In this document: positions 54,022 through 64,000 of the stretch, piece by piece | How the letters are laid out: the number at the start of each line of letters is the position of its first letter | Position numbering within the stretch: the first letter of the stretch is position 1 | NCBI GenBank assembly: GCA_037576195.1 | Contig: CM075101.1 | Coordinates: 27,218,001-27,282,000, forward strand | Reading direction: 5' to 3' | Source of the DNA: Phytoseiulus persimilis | Lineage: Eukaryota; Arthropoda; Arachnida; Mesostigmata; Phytoseiidae | Length of the DNA stretch: 64,000 nucleotides | The notes under the pieces: model-generated | Told to the model about the DNA's origin: nothing | What the model saw: the letters and a program-made list of their open reading frames with translations, nothing else | Databases searched by the model: none | Translations under genes and position numbers: made by a program

Positions 54022-57000
54022 TCACCTAAGCTTCATAGCGCGTAGTAGAGTGAACACCACCACGGCATAACTGACGAGGCTCACGCGCAGAATGGTTGCG
54101 TCACTGAATACAGGGCAGTAAGGACATTGATAGGAGCCGCAAACATGACAAATCGACATCGCATAGAGGTGGTACATCTCGAACATGGATTCGTTGAACC
54201 GTTCTGGAAGGAAATTCTTGTCGTGAGCGAAAAAGAAGGTCGAAACGAAGTCACAAACCCATGGAGGCTGGGTTAGGAGGAGTCAATGCGAGACTCCTCA
54301 ATTGAACTGAATGCGTCAAGATCGCACGACGTTGTGAGTCTTTTGTACCTGGAGCGTAGTAATCGTAGACTTTGATCGATATGTAACGTGACATATTCGC
54401 AACGGGGTACCATCGAATTATCGTGATATCGACACAAATGGGTTCATCATCAAGCTGAAAGAGCTGTTAGTAAGTACACCTGTTCTTGCTCTGGATTGAC
54501 GACTCGTGTCTCGCGAAAGATGGAACGGCTGTTCAATCAAAACCGCGATGCGAGTTTCCCAACAACGGTCGTTCTGATTTTTTTCAAAAGTCATTCTGAA
54601 GCAACGGGTAAAGAGGGGGACGTTCACTCACGTAATCGAAGTACATCTCCAACTTCTTCTCTTGGTAGCGAGCTTCACGGAGGTTTCTGACCCTGGCATA
54701 CCTCACATAGCTATCCAGGCGTTGTTGCTGTACATAGTACCCCGATGGAAGATTGAACTCTAGAACCGCCATTCCGCTGGCCATCGATTCTTCGAGACGA
54801 GTCCAACGTTGACACGAGCTGAATAATCAGAATCAGTTTCAATGTCATCCTCCTCCGACTCATGAAGCTCTGCCTATGAAACCAGAAATTCCCAAGATGG
54901 GCAGTGCCCTACTTACGTGAAAGTGATATGGGAGTTATTTCTTCCGAAAGCATATTGCCTAATATCAAGATCAAATGCCTTGGCTGGCGGCTGCGTCACC
55001 AGGTGTTTCCACGTATCGATATTGTATTGCACATGCATCTGTAGAATAGCGAGACCAGAGCCCTGAACTTTGATCAAGACGCCTCCGAATGCGTTCGGAA
55101 TCGTGAGCGCCTGCCTTTTGCTGAGATTTTCTTTGTCTGTGGGAAAATTCACTTTAAAAGGTACTGGAGCCGAGTAGAACACCCTCTGGTCATTTCCAGA
55201 TGGTACACGATCCGGTGACGTCAGCTTGCTACGATAGCTTACTTATCCGGAGTTCTCGAGTGAATCCCGGCGTTGAGGGAGCGTCCACGGTGACTGTCAG
55301 ATCTACCACATCACTGAGTCTGTTCTGAATAGTGTATTCAGTCAAAGCCTGCATTGCGAGCACCGTATCCTGAGTGCTGGACCAGCCACCGTCGTGCAGT
55401 CGTTGACAGTTCAGCCATTCGACAATTTCTTTCTGAATCACAGCATTTCTCTTCACAAAAGTGAGAAGACCATACGCGGTGCCTTCTACATTCGATGATT
55501 CGTACAGAGCGGGCAACCGCGGTTGACGGTAAGGTCGCTGATTCTCGTATTTGTCGCGCGGAGGATCCACTCTCACGCGACCCCAGTAGCTGCAAAAGTT
55601 GAAACGCAGCAAGTTGAAGAAATGTAAACGATTCATTGTCATGTATATCCTGAACCTCCGAAGCTTCCGAACAGTCGAACGACTTACATCATTCCAGCGG
55701 CTTCCATTTTTCTATCGTCAAGGTACTTGAAGGCGTCTTCAGCATCGTCACTGTTGGCAATCGTGAGGGCGTAGGCGACTATGGCCAGCTCGAATGGATC
55801 CTCCCAGTTCCTGATTATGTTCAGTTTTTGCTCCAAATAGCGTCGGGCTGAACCTTTGGCCGTAGCCATGCGTGCTCCGACGTCTCCACCGATGTCCTTG
55901 ACCTGAATCGTAGTTACGGAAAATTTGGGATGAGAGCCGCCAAAGGATACGCGCCAATGGACACGGCTCCTCCGAAGCAACCGGAACCAGCCAGTGCTTC
56001 CGGAGCTTATTCGCATGAAGCTGATGAGATTTCTCACCTCACAAAGCGTGATAAGCACATGGGCTGTCAGTGAAACGTTGGTGTACTTCAAGCGCTCAAA
56101 ATGACCTTCCGAGTACGAGTTCATCTTCCGGTCATAGGGATAAATAGATAACTCGTGGAAACTGCCTTCGTCCGACTGAGTGCTTAGGAGCCATGCCATT
56201 CCTCTCTTAATCACAGTGGGGTCTATGTAGATGTAGTGCTCCCACTCCTGGTATGTGGCTTTTTGGAATGTTCGGAGTGCGAAGGCTGTCAACCAAACAC
56301 TCGGTCTGCGATCCCAGCGAAAGACGGTGAAACTGCCATCGTCGTTTTGGAACTGCAGTTGGCGCTGATAGACTGTAATTCCGAGGGAGCTGGTTAGCTC
56401 TGAGGCAGAACCAAAGTCGGACCTCGATGATATCCCCCTCGATATTATAAACTCTCGAACATGCCCATCTTTATCGATGTTCGTGGAGTACGGATGATCT
56501 CCATCATCCCTCATTGATATTAACGAGGCTGTATTGTACCAACCGCCCTTCTTTGATTCCAGGTAGACCACGGGAATCTTCGAACTTACGCAAATTGAGA
56601 TACGTGAACGCTTCTTTCTGATCGCCTTGACGGTATTGTCCGGTGAGACGCAGGTAGAAAAGAGTCCACATGTTGGCAGCGAAATTGAACATGTTCTGCT
56701 CTCCGCAGAAAGCAGGTTTCTCAATCAACGTCGACGCGTTGACTGGCATCGTGGGAAACGCAGGCCCGACAACGTCTCCTACGATTGAGACGGTGGCACG
56801 GTTACTGCCGAAGATGTAGAGACGGTCCTCTCGGAAAGGCAGAATCGGAGTTTCGGTGATGTTCGTGTCCAGATATTTGAGAAGATAGGCGCCTTGCGAG
56901 AGATCGAGCAGCATCGAAATGTGCCTCTCTTGTGGTATTCCATCGGGCTCCACGTAAACTGTCTTCGTGGCTTGATCCTTAGCGATTTGTGTCTTCGCCA

Positions 57001-60000
57001 AAATCGTAACGTTGATTTCGCCCAAGCGCACCGGGACAATGGGCATGTAGACTTCGAACGATTTGCCAGCTTTCACCTGAAGAAGGCCACCGAGGGAACG
57101 AAAGAGCGTGAGAGCCACCTAGACGCCTCTGAGTGGGAGCGGCGAATTTTGCAAACTTTCAACTCACGAAAACGAGGTGCTGGTGTTCACCAAAGCTGGT
57201 TTTCGGCCTGTAAGAGTTGACGAGACCGAAGGGATCCACGTGAACGAACTTGTAGTCAGGTGAGTTCGCCAAGGTTATCAGAACTTCAGTTTCGTAGTGC
57301 CGGTAGTTGAAAACGGTGACTCGAACACCGATTTGTTCTCCTAAGCGTATCTTCCCCGGCATTTCAACGGTCATGTAGAAAGGTTTGGCGCTCGAGAACT
57401 GGAAGGACAGATTTGGAAACGCTCAACTTGACGAGATATCCAGCTTTCTGCTTTCACCGATCCAGTTCTCTGACGAGGGTTGTCTCATACGCACCGAAAT
57501 CGGTTTTGTGAAAATTCCGAATCCATTCGCTTCGGTCATGCCAAACGCGGAGATCATCCACTGTGTTGGTACGTCCGGTACCGGTACTGTGAAGATGTAT
57601 CGTCCTAAAGAGCCGATATTGATGTCTTTCCACAGCCACGCGTTTGTGTACTGAAGAAGATATCGGTTCGTTCTGAACATGCGGAACTTCTTGATGTCGA
57701 TTCGGTTATCGGGACACGCGGTTTCATCAGAGCCGTCGGAGCAATCCCTGAAGCCATCGCAACGTCTCGTCGCGGGATAGCACGAGCCGTCGTAGCAGCT
57801 CAGGTAGCCCGCAGTTATGTTACACTCCTCTCGAACACGGGTTACGCTGGCATCGGTGAAAACCACGAGCCCAGCGTACTGAAATCAAAGATCTTCGGAG
57901 TTATCCCATCAAGGGATGATGTCATACTCCTACGAAAAAGTATCACAAACAAAACCGAACGTGATTAACGAGGACACTCACAGCAAACGTCCGGTTCGCA
58001 TCAAGCCCATACGAAGTCGAGGGGAAATTGGCGAATAAGCTGACATCACCCATGTGAGACAATGTCTCATGTTTCAAGGTCCCATTCATCTGGATGAACG
58101 TATTCATTTTCTCGATGACCTCCGAATAACTGAGCTGAGTTCCTGCGTGCATCTCGTAAAGTGCTCGTTCGAGACCCGAGAGTGCAACGTAGGTACCGGG
58201 AGGTCCGTAGATTGCGACTTCAATGTTGTCACCCGTTTTATCTTTACGGTTGTTGAGCTGCACCGTGAATTTGTCTTTCGAAATGGCGTCCACCGGGAAG
58301 GTGAGCGAATCCGCGATGATTCTACCCTCTCGTTTGAGGACATCGAACACAATAACCGTAGCGGACGGAGCCATTTCCGAACTCAAGGAGACGGCCATCG
58401 TCCTGATTGATGAGCTCTGCATGACTTCGTGTCCACTCAGGAGAACCATTCCCTTTGACACAACGAGGTAGGAGAATTGTTCCACGAAGTAGTTCGCACG
58501 AACATGCAGCACGATGTATTCTCCCACTTTTGGGTTCTTCGTTGACGTCGTCACCTGTATGTGGTATCCACTGGGAGAGAATTCCGGATAGAGAAGGAGT
58601 TCGGCACCAGCTCGTCCAAGATATTCGTCGAGGAACGAAGCCTGAAATCGGTATCGATCAACCCGTGAGGTTTATCACTTGTGCATAATCGGGAGGAATC
58701 CCAAGTTGCATGCCTCAGACAGCTTACCTCGATCCTGATTATTGGAGGGCTGATTTCTTGTCCACTTGGACTACCGGTGTCAAAAGCGATCTCCCACATA
58801 TTGGGCTGTCCGGGAACCGGGACCGGCACCACATTCCCACCACCGCGTGAGCCATGAACGCTTACACGAAGGTATTCGTCGATTCGTTGTCCTACCAGTG
58901 AGCCTTTTTCTATAGGCGAGTTATCGTGATACGAAAGTGCGACCTAGAAACCAAAGCTCCAAATGAGGCTCTGAAATCCATTTTCGGCGGAAATACAGCA
59001 GGAATCCTCACTGCGGACTTACGTAAGCTTTGAAAGGCATGCCAGGTTTGTAGACCTGCGGTGAGTTACCGAGGAAGGCGAGTTTAAGCGTGGAATTAAA
59101 TACGACAGTGGCTGATTCACCGAACTCGATGAGATCGAGGAACCGTTCCCCAACTTCTGCCTTGACCACGATCTTCATTCCCTCAAGTCTGGGACTGAGC
59201 ATCAGAAGATCACGCACGGCAAACTTGAATGTCATGAAGCCCTCGAACCAACGGAAGTGTTGCTCGATGGAACGAACGTATTGATACTGTATGTCATACG
59301 TAGCTCGGACCGGTTCCACACTGGCCCTCAACGTCAAGTTCCCAGTGACAGCTGCACCGGACGTGAAGCTGGGGAGGAATGAGAGTGGGAAATCAGATTC
59401 AAGTTAAACTTCTCCTCCTGGAAAACGAGTCCTCGGTCAGGACTTGCTTGAGATTTTGATAAAGTCAACGTACTTGGCCATGACGGAGCCCTCGACGAAC
59501 TCCTGAGATATGACGAAATAGCTTGGCATGGTGACGTTCACCTCGAAGCGCGTCTGGTAATACTCTTCAACCCTGAACTGATGCTCTTCCACTTGACCCT
59601 GGGCCACAACTTGGATCGTCCAGTCTCCGTAATGGGGCTGCTCTGAGAGTGGGTATTCGAGCGAAACTGCTCCCAAATTAGTTCGCCGCGACAACCACCG
59701 TCGCATGATAGTTCGGTTGGGACTGAGCATGTAGACATCGACCGCATCTGAGAAGGCTCTCAACTGCGTTGTGAGAGGAAGGGCCCGAAACTTGACTGTT
59801 GGCGAGACGAAAGTTGTGAGCAGCGATTCGAGAACCACAGCTGAGGACCCGTTCGGGTGATTTTTGAGCTGGGGGCCAAACGTCACGCTCACCGATTTGA
59901 CCCTGCATGTACAAGGGTTTGTCTGTCTGCACAAAAATCGTCATGGATCTCTGCGAGAACTCCAGGACCGTCTCGTTCACGAAAGCTGTCCCTCCAAGAA

Positions 60001-60476
60001 CGCCATTGACGTTGCCTTCTACTCGAAGCTTGTAGCGGCCCTGAACACTGGTCGTGGGCACCTGCATCAGAACATCAGTGTTCATGCCGGCTATCACTTG
60101 TTCTGAGGCGTGCGCTACTTCAACCCCATCTCTCTGGATAGCTGCTATGATGTTGATCGGGCTGTCGTTCTCCGTTCCAAATAACTGCACATATATCCGG
60201 TAGATTTGTCCCGGGCGTACGTAACGCGATGCCACGACGAGATACGTCCTAGAGAAAGTTTTGCGGTTAATTACGGAACGCTTGGCCTTCTCCAGTCCTC
60301 CCCCCAACGCGGATATAAAGCTGTGGAGGTTCGCTCGCAACTTACGGTTCTCGAAGAGTTTTGATGCTGTTCTCGAATCCGAATCCAAACTGTCCGTAGC
60401 CGCCGCCATCGTTGAACTGGGACTCTCCGGTGGGCAGCACTGCAGCTGCAGCAAAAACCACCACCGCCCACCACAT
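54022..60476 (-). CDS. Mcr: Macroglobulin complement-related (Mcr-like) thioester-family protein, 16 exons
   Basis: A secreted or membrane-tethered alpha-2-macroglobulin/complement family protein. Exons (minus): 60476-60346, 60248-59893, 59795-59474, 59368-59023, 58943-58728, 58641-57982, 57878-57495, 57398-57168, 57076-56590, 56372-56038, 55902-55688, 55589-55243, 55163-54917, 54818-54632, 54454-54349, 54203-54022. All phases agree; 1583 residues. Signal peptide MWWAVVVFAAAAVLPTG; MG domains with FVQTDKPLYMQGQ; one LDL-receptor class A module (about 696-732); CGEQ thioester site (1006-1009); receptor-binding domain starting CQRWTRLEE; C-terminal cysteine cluster and hydrophobic segment (about 1559-1577). 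Drosophila Mcr has an LDLa module and works in septate junctions, autophagy signalling and phagocytosis; a similar role here is inference. Plain TEP or CD109 is less likely because of the LDLa module. Odd points: FCGEQ instead of GCGEQ and Tyr at the usual catalytic His. The acceptor of exon 13 is my choice among several. Confidence 0.92.
56696..56707 (-). other. Thioester motif CGEQ (variant FCGEQ)
   Basis: Codons for Cys-Gly-Glu-Gln at residues 1006-1009, within PAFCGEQNMFNFA. The family consensus is GCGEQNM; the residue before Cys is Phe (TTC) here. Both residues that form the internal thioester (Cys and Gln) are present. Drosophila Mcr is reported to lack the cysteine, so this copy keeps more of the chemistry. 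Confidence 0.88.
57714..57824 (-). other. LDL-receptor class A module of the Mcr-like protein
   Basis: Six cysteines in class A spacing, ending CDGFRDCSDGSDETAC, with the acidic DGSDE calcium-binding signature intact. It sits between the N-terminal macroglobulin domains and the thioester half. This insertion is the main reason for calling the gene Mcr-like rather than a generic alpha-2-macroglobulin or TEP. Confidence 0.9.
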
Positions 60477-61930
60477 CTACAACAGGACGGCCTAAAGTTA
60501 GGGTTGTTTCGTATGCCATGAAGTCTCTGACAGTGCACCGCACAAGGGCGGAACGGAGCCGTCACTGATATCCCGGAAGCGACATTGGATCCTCGAAAAC
60601 TTCTCAAGGAGAATATCGATATGGGCTTGGGATCCGATTCTACTGGAAAGGCTGAAGCTGCGGGGACTCTCATTGACCAGGATTCTTGAGTTTTTGATTC
60701 GCTCTCGATCGCTCGATTGAATTTCATCCTATTAGGACGCTCGTCGACCACAGGGAATTCTCCAAGTCTGAGATAAGTTTGAGCTGCCTAGCCTGATCGA
60801 ACAGAATGAAAACACTGAAGCACACGAAGCGGCAGCGATGTTACATAACTGATCGACAGGCAGCTTTCTGTTGACAAGAGCCGTCATAACATTCAATTGA
60901 GCGCTGTCGAGAATCAATCAGCTCGAGTATCGTTGGCTGTTCTGAACTAATTGTAAGGGTAAGAGCGAGCAATCATCAGTATTGGTCTACGCAGTGCGTA
61001 TAGGTTTGTTGTGTTGTGTAGGCGATCCTCATCACGATCTTCATTACGGGGCCTGCCTACTTCCCCTTTGAGCCGCAGTCTTTTGGTCGTCGTATCGCGA
61101 CCAGTGTACCTTTCCACCGGGCCAACCGCCTCCCTAGACGCGGCAGGCACTGAGCGAACAATACTGAAGTGGCTCTGGGCTGAAATACACCCTGTCTAGA
61201 TTTGGATCATTAGCTTGGGAATTCGAGACAGAAAAGATGAGGATTTCAGGGTGTTGTTCACTCTACACTCCGCTTTTTCAGAAAATTATACGGAGTGGAG
61301 AGGGAATGAACGTTTGGAACCGAGAAAACTCTACGGAATTCTGATTTTTTCTCGATTCAGACGAGCTCTTCGCGTGCGGTCTGACGCTTTTCAATGGCTC
61401 CCCTGAGTACAGCTCGAAAACGTTTTCAAGTGCATGTGCTGCCGTTCGGCTTTCATGGCAGGTCTACCCCCAATAGATTCAACGTCCGAGAAATCTTCGA
61501 CAGGTGCAGCTTTCTCTTCTGGTGGTTTGTTAGTTTTCCGTTACCATGGCATGGCGGCGCCGACAACAACGACGACGATCCAATGGCGTGAAAGAACGTC
61601 TAGAGCGAAACCCAGCCTGATTCATGGCTGTCCCTTAACAGCTCTTGGCAGATGTACATCAATGCCCATAGTCTTCCCTCGCGATCGATGAATGGAACCC
61701 CGATGGTATTGAAGCGATTGGGAAAATTTCCGCATGTCTCAATGCACTAATCAAGTATAATACAAGGCAGAGAACATCTTCTATTCAAGGAGACGTACTG
61801 TTTTCCGACGCAGGAACCACTAGGTCTCGCAGTCCGCGTATACTCAAAAGCACCTCTAAAGACGGTTGCCCATGTTTTCTACCAGATTTGTTTCATAAGA
61901 GAAACCGAGTTTTGTGTCTGGCTACGAGCA

Positions 61931-62331
61931 TCACTTTCCTCGAGTGTCCGTCGTTTTGGAAAAGCCCCAAAATACGACTCCGGTGACATCATCGCGAGAT
62001 CGGTGACTAACATTTCGGTTTTCTGCAACCACACTCGATGTAAGATCGAAGATAGAGCCAAATCGTTCAGGTCGATAATGGGGAATATCGAGGCCTGGGC
62101 ATTCTTTGGAAACGGTGCAAACATTTTGTAGGACTTCCGCCACACCTCTGGTTGACGTGAGTTTTAGTCAAAATTCTGGAGAGGTCTCTGAGCTGATCCA
62201 TTGTTCAAATTTTCGCCTACCTTTGGTGTTTGTATTCTAGGATTCCAAGTCTCGACGCATCCTCAAACGACTCCCACGAGAGCACTGTCTTCAGACATTC
62301 AATTCGGAAAACGATAGTCTGGCGCGCTCTC
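61931..62331 (-). other. Possible two terminal exons of an unidentified gene
   Basis: Candidate exon 62331-62221 is bounded by a strong acceptor (CCTCCTCCTGTAG) and the donor CAAAG|GTAGGC. Candidate exon 62147-61931 follows acceptor AACCAG and ends in TGA. Joined in phase they read RARQTIVFRIECLKTV and onward for about 109 residues. No family is recognised and no upstream exon with the needed phase was found, so this could be chance or the 3' end of a gene extending right. Confidence 0.2.
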
Positions 62332-62670
62332 CTACAGGAGGAGGATCCTCAATCACTTGGCACTGATCGGGCACCTATACAGAACCGGCTAACTCTAGGG
62401 ACGCGTACCCCGGATTCACAAATCGAGAAAACCGTTGTTATCGCACTTCACGAGGGGCAGAAGAATTCGGTTCTGTGTTGCTTTTGACGTCCACAGGAGA
62501 CGCCGCTGTGCGATCCGGCAACCTGTCGTGGCGACTAGCGCCCTCTGTCCGCCTGACCACGAAGCTCGCGCGTCAGCAGGATTCACGGATATTCGAAAGA
62601 GGGCATTACCCTCACGAAGATCCACGTTGTTATTCGGATCCTAGGTTGCGAGAAATTCTCATTTTCTCAG

Positions 62671-62773
62671 GCGGCCACGCTCAAACTGACTGCCTGGCTG
62701 GCTTTCTTGAGGCCGCCTCTATATCCATGAAATTCGCGGAATCGGGAAATAATCCAGAGGAAGTGCTCGTGAA
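62671..62773 (+). other. Possible internal exon on plus strand
   Basis: A 103-base segment lies between a strong acceptor (TTCTCATTTTCTCAG) and a good donor (GTGAGC at 62774), open in only one frame (GHAQTDCLAGFLEAAS and onward). No family match and no convincing neighbouring exons, so it remains tentative. Confidence 0.15.
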
Positions 62774-64000
62774 GTGAGCGAGAGACAAATATTCCTTTTT
62801 GCTTCCATGCCATGTATCGACGGGTTCTTCAGTACTAAGAATCACAGACAGGGCGCCCACACACCGTAAGATGAGTCTCAATTTTCAAACACGCTTAACG
62901 TGTCAAGTGACGCGATTATGCTCACGCACTAGCCCACCGAGACGGGATCCATGATATCATGAGCATCGTTTGGAAACGGACGAGCCTAGATTCCGAAGGC
63001 AAAGTTGTACGGTGTACTTCCTTGGGGGTTCGCGATAGCAGGAACTTTCAAACGCGGAATTCCCCGCCGGAAGTAATAGATCCGAGTGCCGGAGGCCTCC
63101 CTGAATGCACCTACAGTCAAACTAGGAACCTCCTCAATCCTCTATATCACGTAGGATTCTCGCGAATCCCACAGAGTTATTCTCCGACCTGATCTCCCGC
63201 TTTGCAATAACAACAGGCTGTCTATGGCTTTACCTTGGAATGGCTTGAAGTGCCGTACCTCCTTCCAGGACACTGTGCAGCTTGGTGAGTCTTGCGTCTT
63301 ACATGGCCCCATGTGAGTCATTCATAACTGGCCGAAAGACGAACTTCGGCTGAGGTGGAGTTGGCAATTTTTCAGTTGCGGTGCAGTGGCGGAATCTAGG
63401 CGACATTCCTGCACGAATCTGTAAACAGTAGGTTCCTTGTTATCACCATGGTAACGGAGCATCCACCAGCGTTTTCGACCGGCGTTTCGTGGGAAAGATC
63501 GATGCTCGCCCACGTGATGCTCAAGCTTATGTACGCTCAACCGATCCCGCTATATAAATCTATCGGAAAGATTATGGGATTAAGACTGACTGAATCCGAG
63601 GTTAGCAGCTTCACCTGCCCGCGGGCATTCGCCGCATGAATTTCGTTGGGCTTATCTTTGGAGGTGACCTCCCATATTCCCGAATCAGCGTCCCAGCAAC
63701 ACTTTTCTCGACCGATTCTATCTCCGCGAAACCGTGTCTCCGACCGGAAACCATTTCCTTATTTCAGAATTCTGCCGTTGGATGAGGTCTCTACGTAGAG
63801 CGCGGAATCCTGACGAATCACGCTGGGAAGTGTGAAGCCGGCTGACCACAGTAGTTAACGGTCGAGTCCGGGGACTACGAAGCGGAAACGCAGGTTTCGT
63901 CTGGAGGTGATTCTGACCTTGTAATGGAGGGGGGGGGGCGATTGCACCAAATCGTTCTGCGTTCTCCCTACATCGTCATTTCTCCTCTTCGTCGGGGAAC

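Larger units (their letters stand above)
60477..64000. other. Region upstream of the Mcr-like gene to window end
   Basis: Should contain the Mcr promoter and 5' UTR; an AG acceptor abuts its ATG (TCCTGTTGTAG|ATG), implying a 5' UTR intron. The rest holds only the tentative exons near 61.9-62.8 kb and a run of ten G at 63929-63938. No identifiable gene otherwise. Confidence 0.45.

Noticed and set aside
55216-55223. CRE-type palindrome TGACGTCA inside an Mcr intron
   Set aside because: A single 8-base match is expected by chance at this scale; no cluster or promoter context.
55184-55231. Alternative intron (GTAGCA donor, CCAGAG acceptor) in the Mcr-like gene before exon 13
   Set aside because: It would be only about 49 bases and gives a poorer reading; the GTAAGC donor with the CTCCAG acceptor (exon start 55163) keeps phase and fits the family better.
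63929-63938. Run of ten G near the window end
   Set aside because: A homopolymer of this length can be a sequencing or assembly artefact and has no visible feature around it.

Overview
The window looks like nuclear DNA from an arthropod. My best guess is a compact-genome mite (Acari, possibly Parasitiformes), but this is inference. The evidence is four spliced or intronless animal genes with GT-AG introns mostly of about 80-220 bp, an arthropod-type macroglobulin-complement-related protein with a central LDL-receptor class A module, poly-Q-rich transcription factor tails, and CpG dinucleotides that are not depleted. No bacterial, viral or organellar genes were recognised.

Layout. Bases 1 to about 40,750 contain no gene I can support. 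Open frames there are short, mostly arginine/serine-rich and present on both strands. The tract holds simple repeats (tetranucleotide CGNN-type tracts, GAC/GAT and GTT triplets, one GGGGCC/GGGGCT hexamer array) and may be regulatory or intergenic. From about 40.7 kb to 60.5 kb it is gene-dense: an intronless TOX-family HMG-box gene (minus, 42493-40760); a seven-exon spermine/polyamine oxidase gene (plus, 45132-48034); a two-exon NELF-C/D (TH1) gene (minus, 50727-48943); and a sixteen-exon macroglobulin/complement-related (Mcr-like) gene (minus, 60476-54022). The last 3.5 kb holds possible but unresolved exons on both strands.

I rebuilt the exon chains by hand. The Mcr-like chain of sixteen exons keeps phase at every junction and gives 1583 codons plus a stop. 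The oxidase chain gives about 585 codons and the NELF-C/D chain 555. TOX and the oxidase are divergent (about 2.6 kb between start codons). The oxidase and NELF-C/D are convergent, with poly(A) signals on opposite strands that overlap by a few tens of bases.

The genes do not form one pathway: two are nuclear (HMG-box chromatin factor, transcription pausing factor), one is a polyamine catabolic flavoenzyme, and one is a secreted or membrane-tethered thioester-family protein. Points of most interest are the altered thioester motif of the Mcr-like protein, a dense array of AACCGC motifs at 51.78-51.86 kb, a possible extra 5' exon of NELF-C/D, and the 40 kb gene-poor tract.
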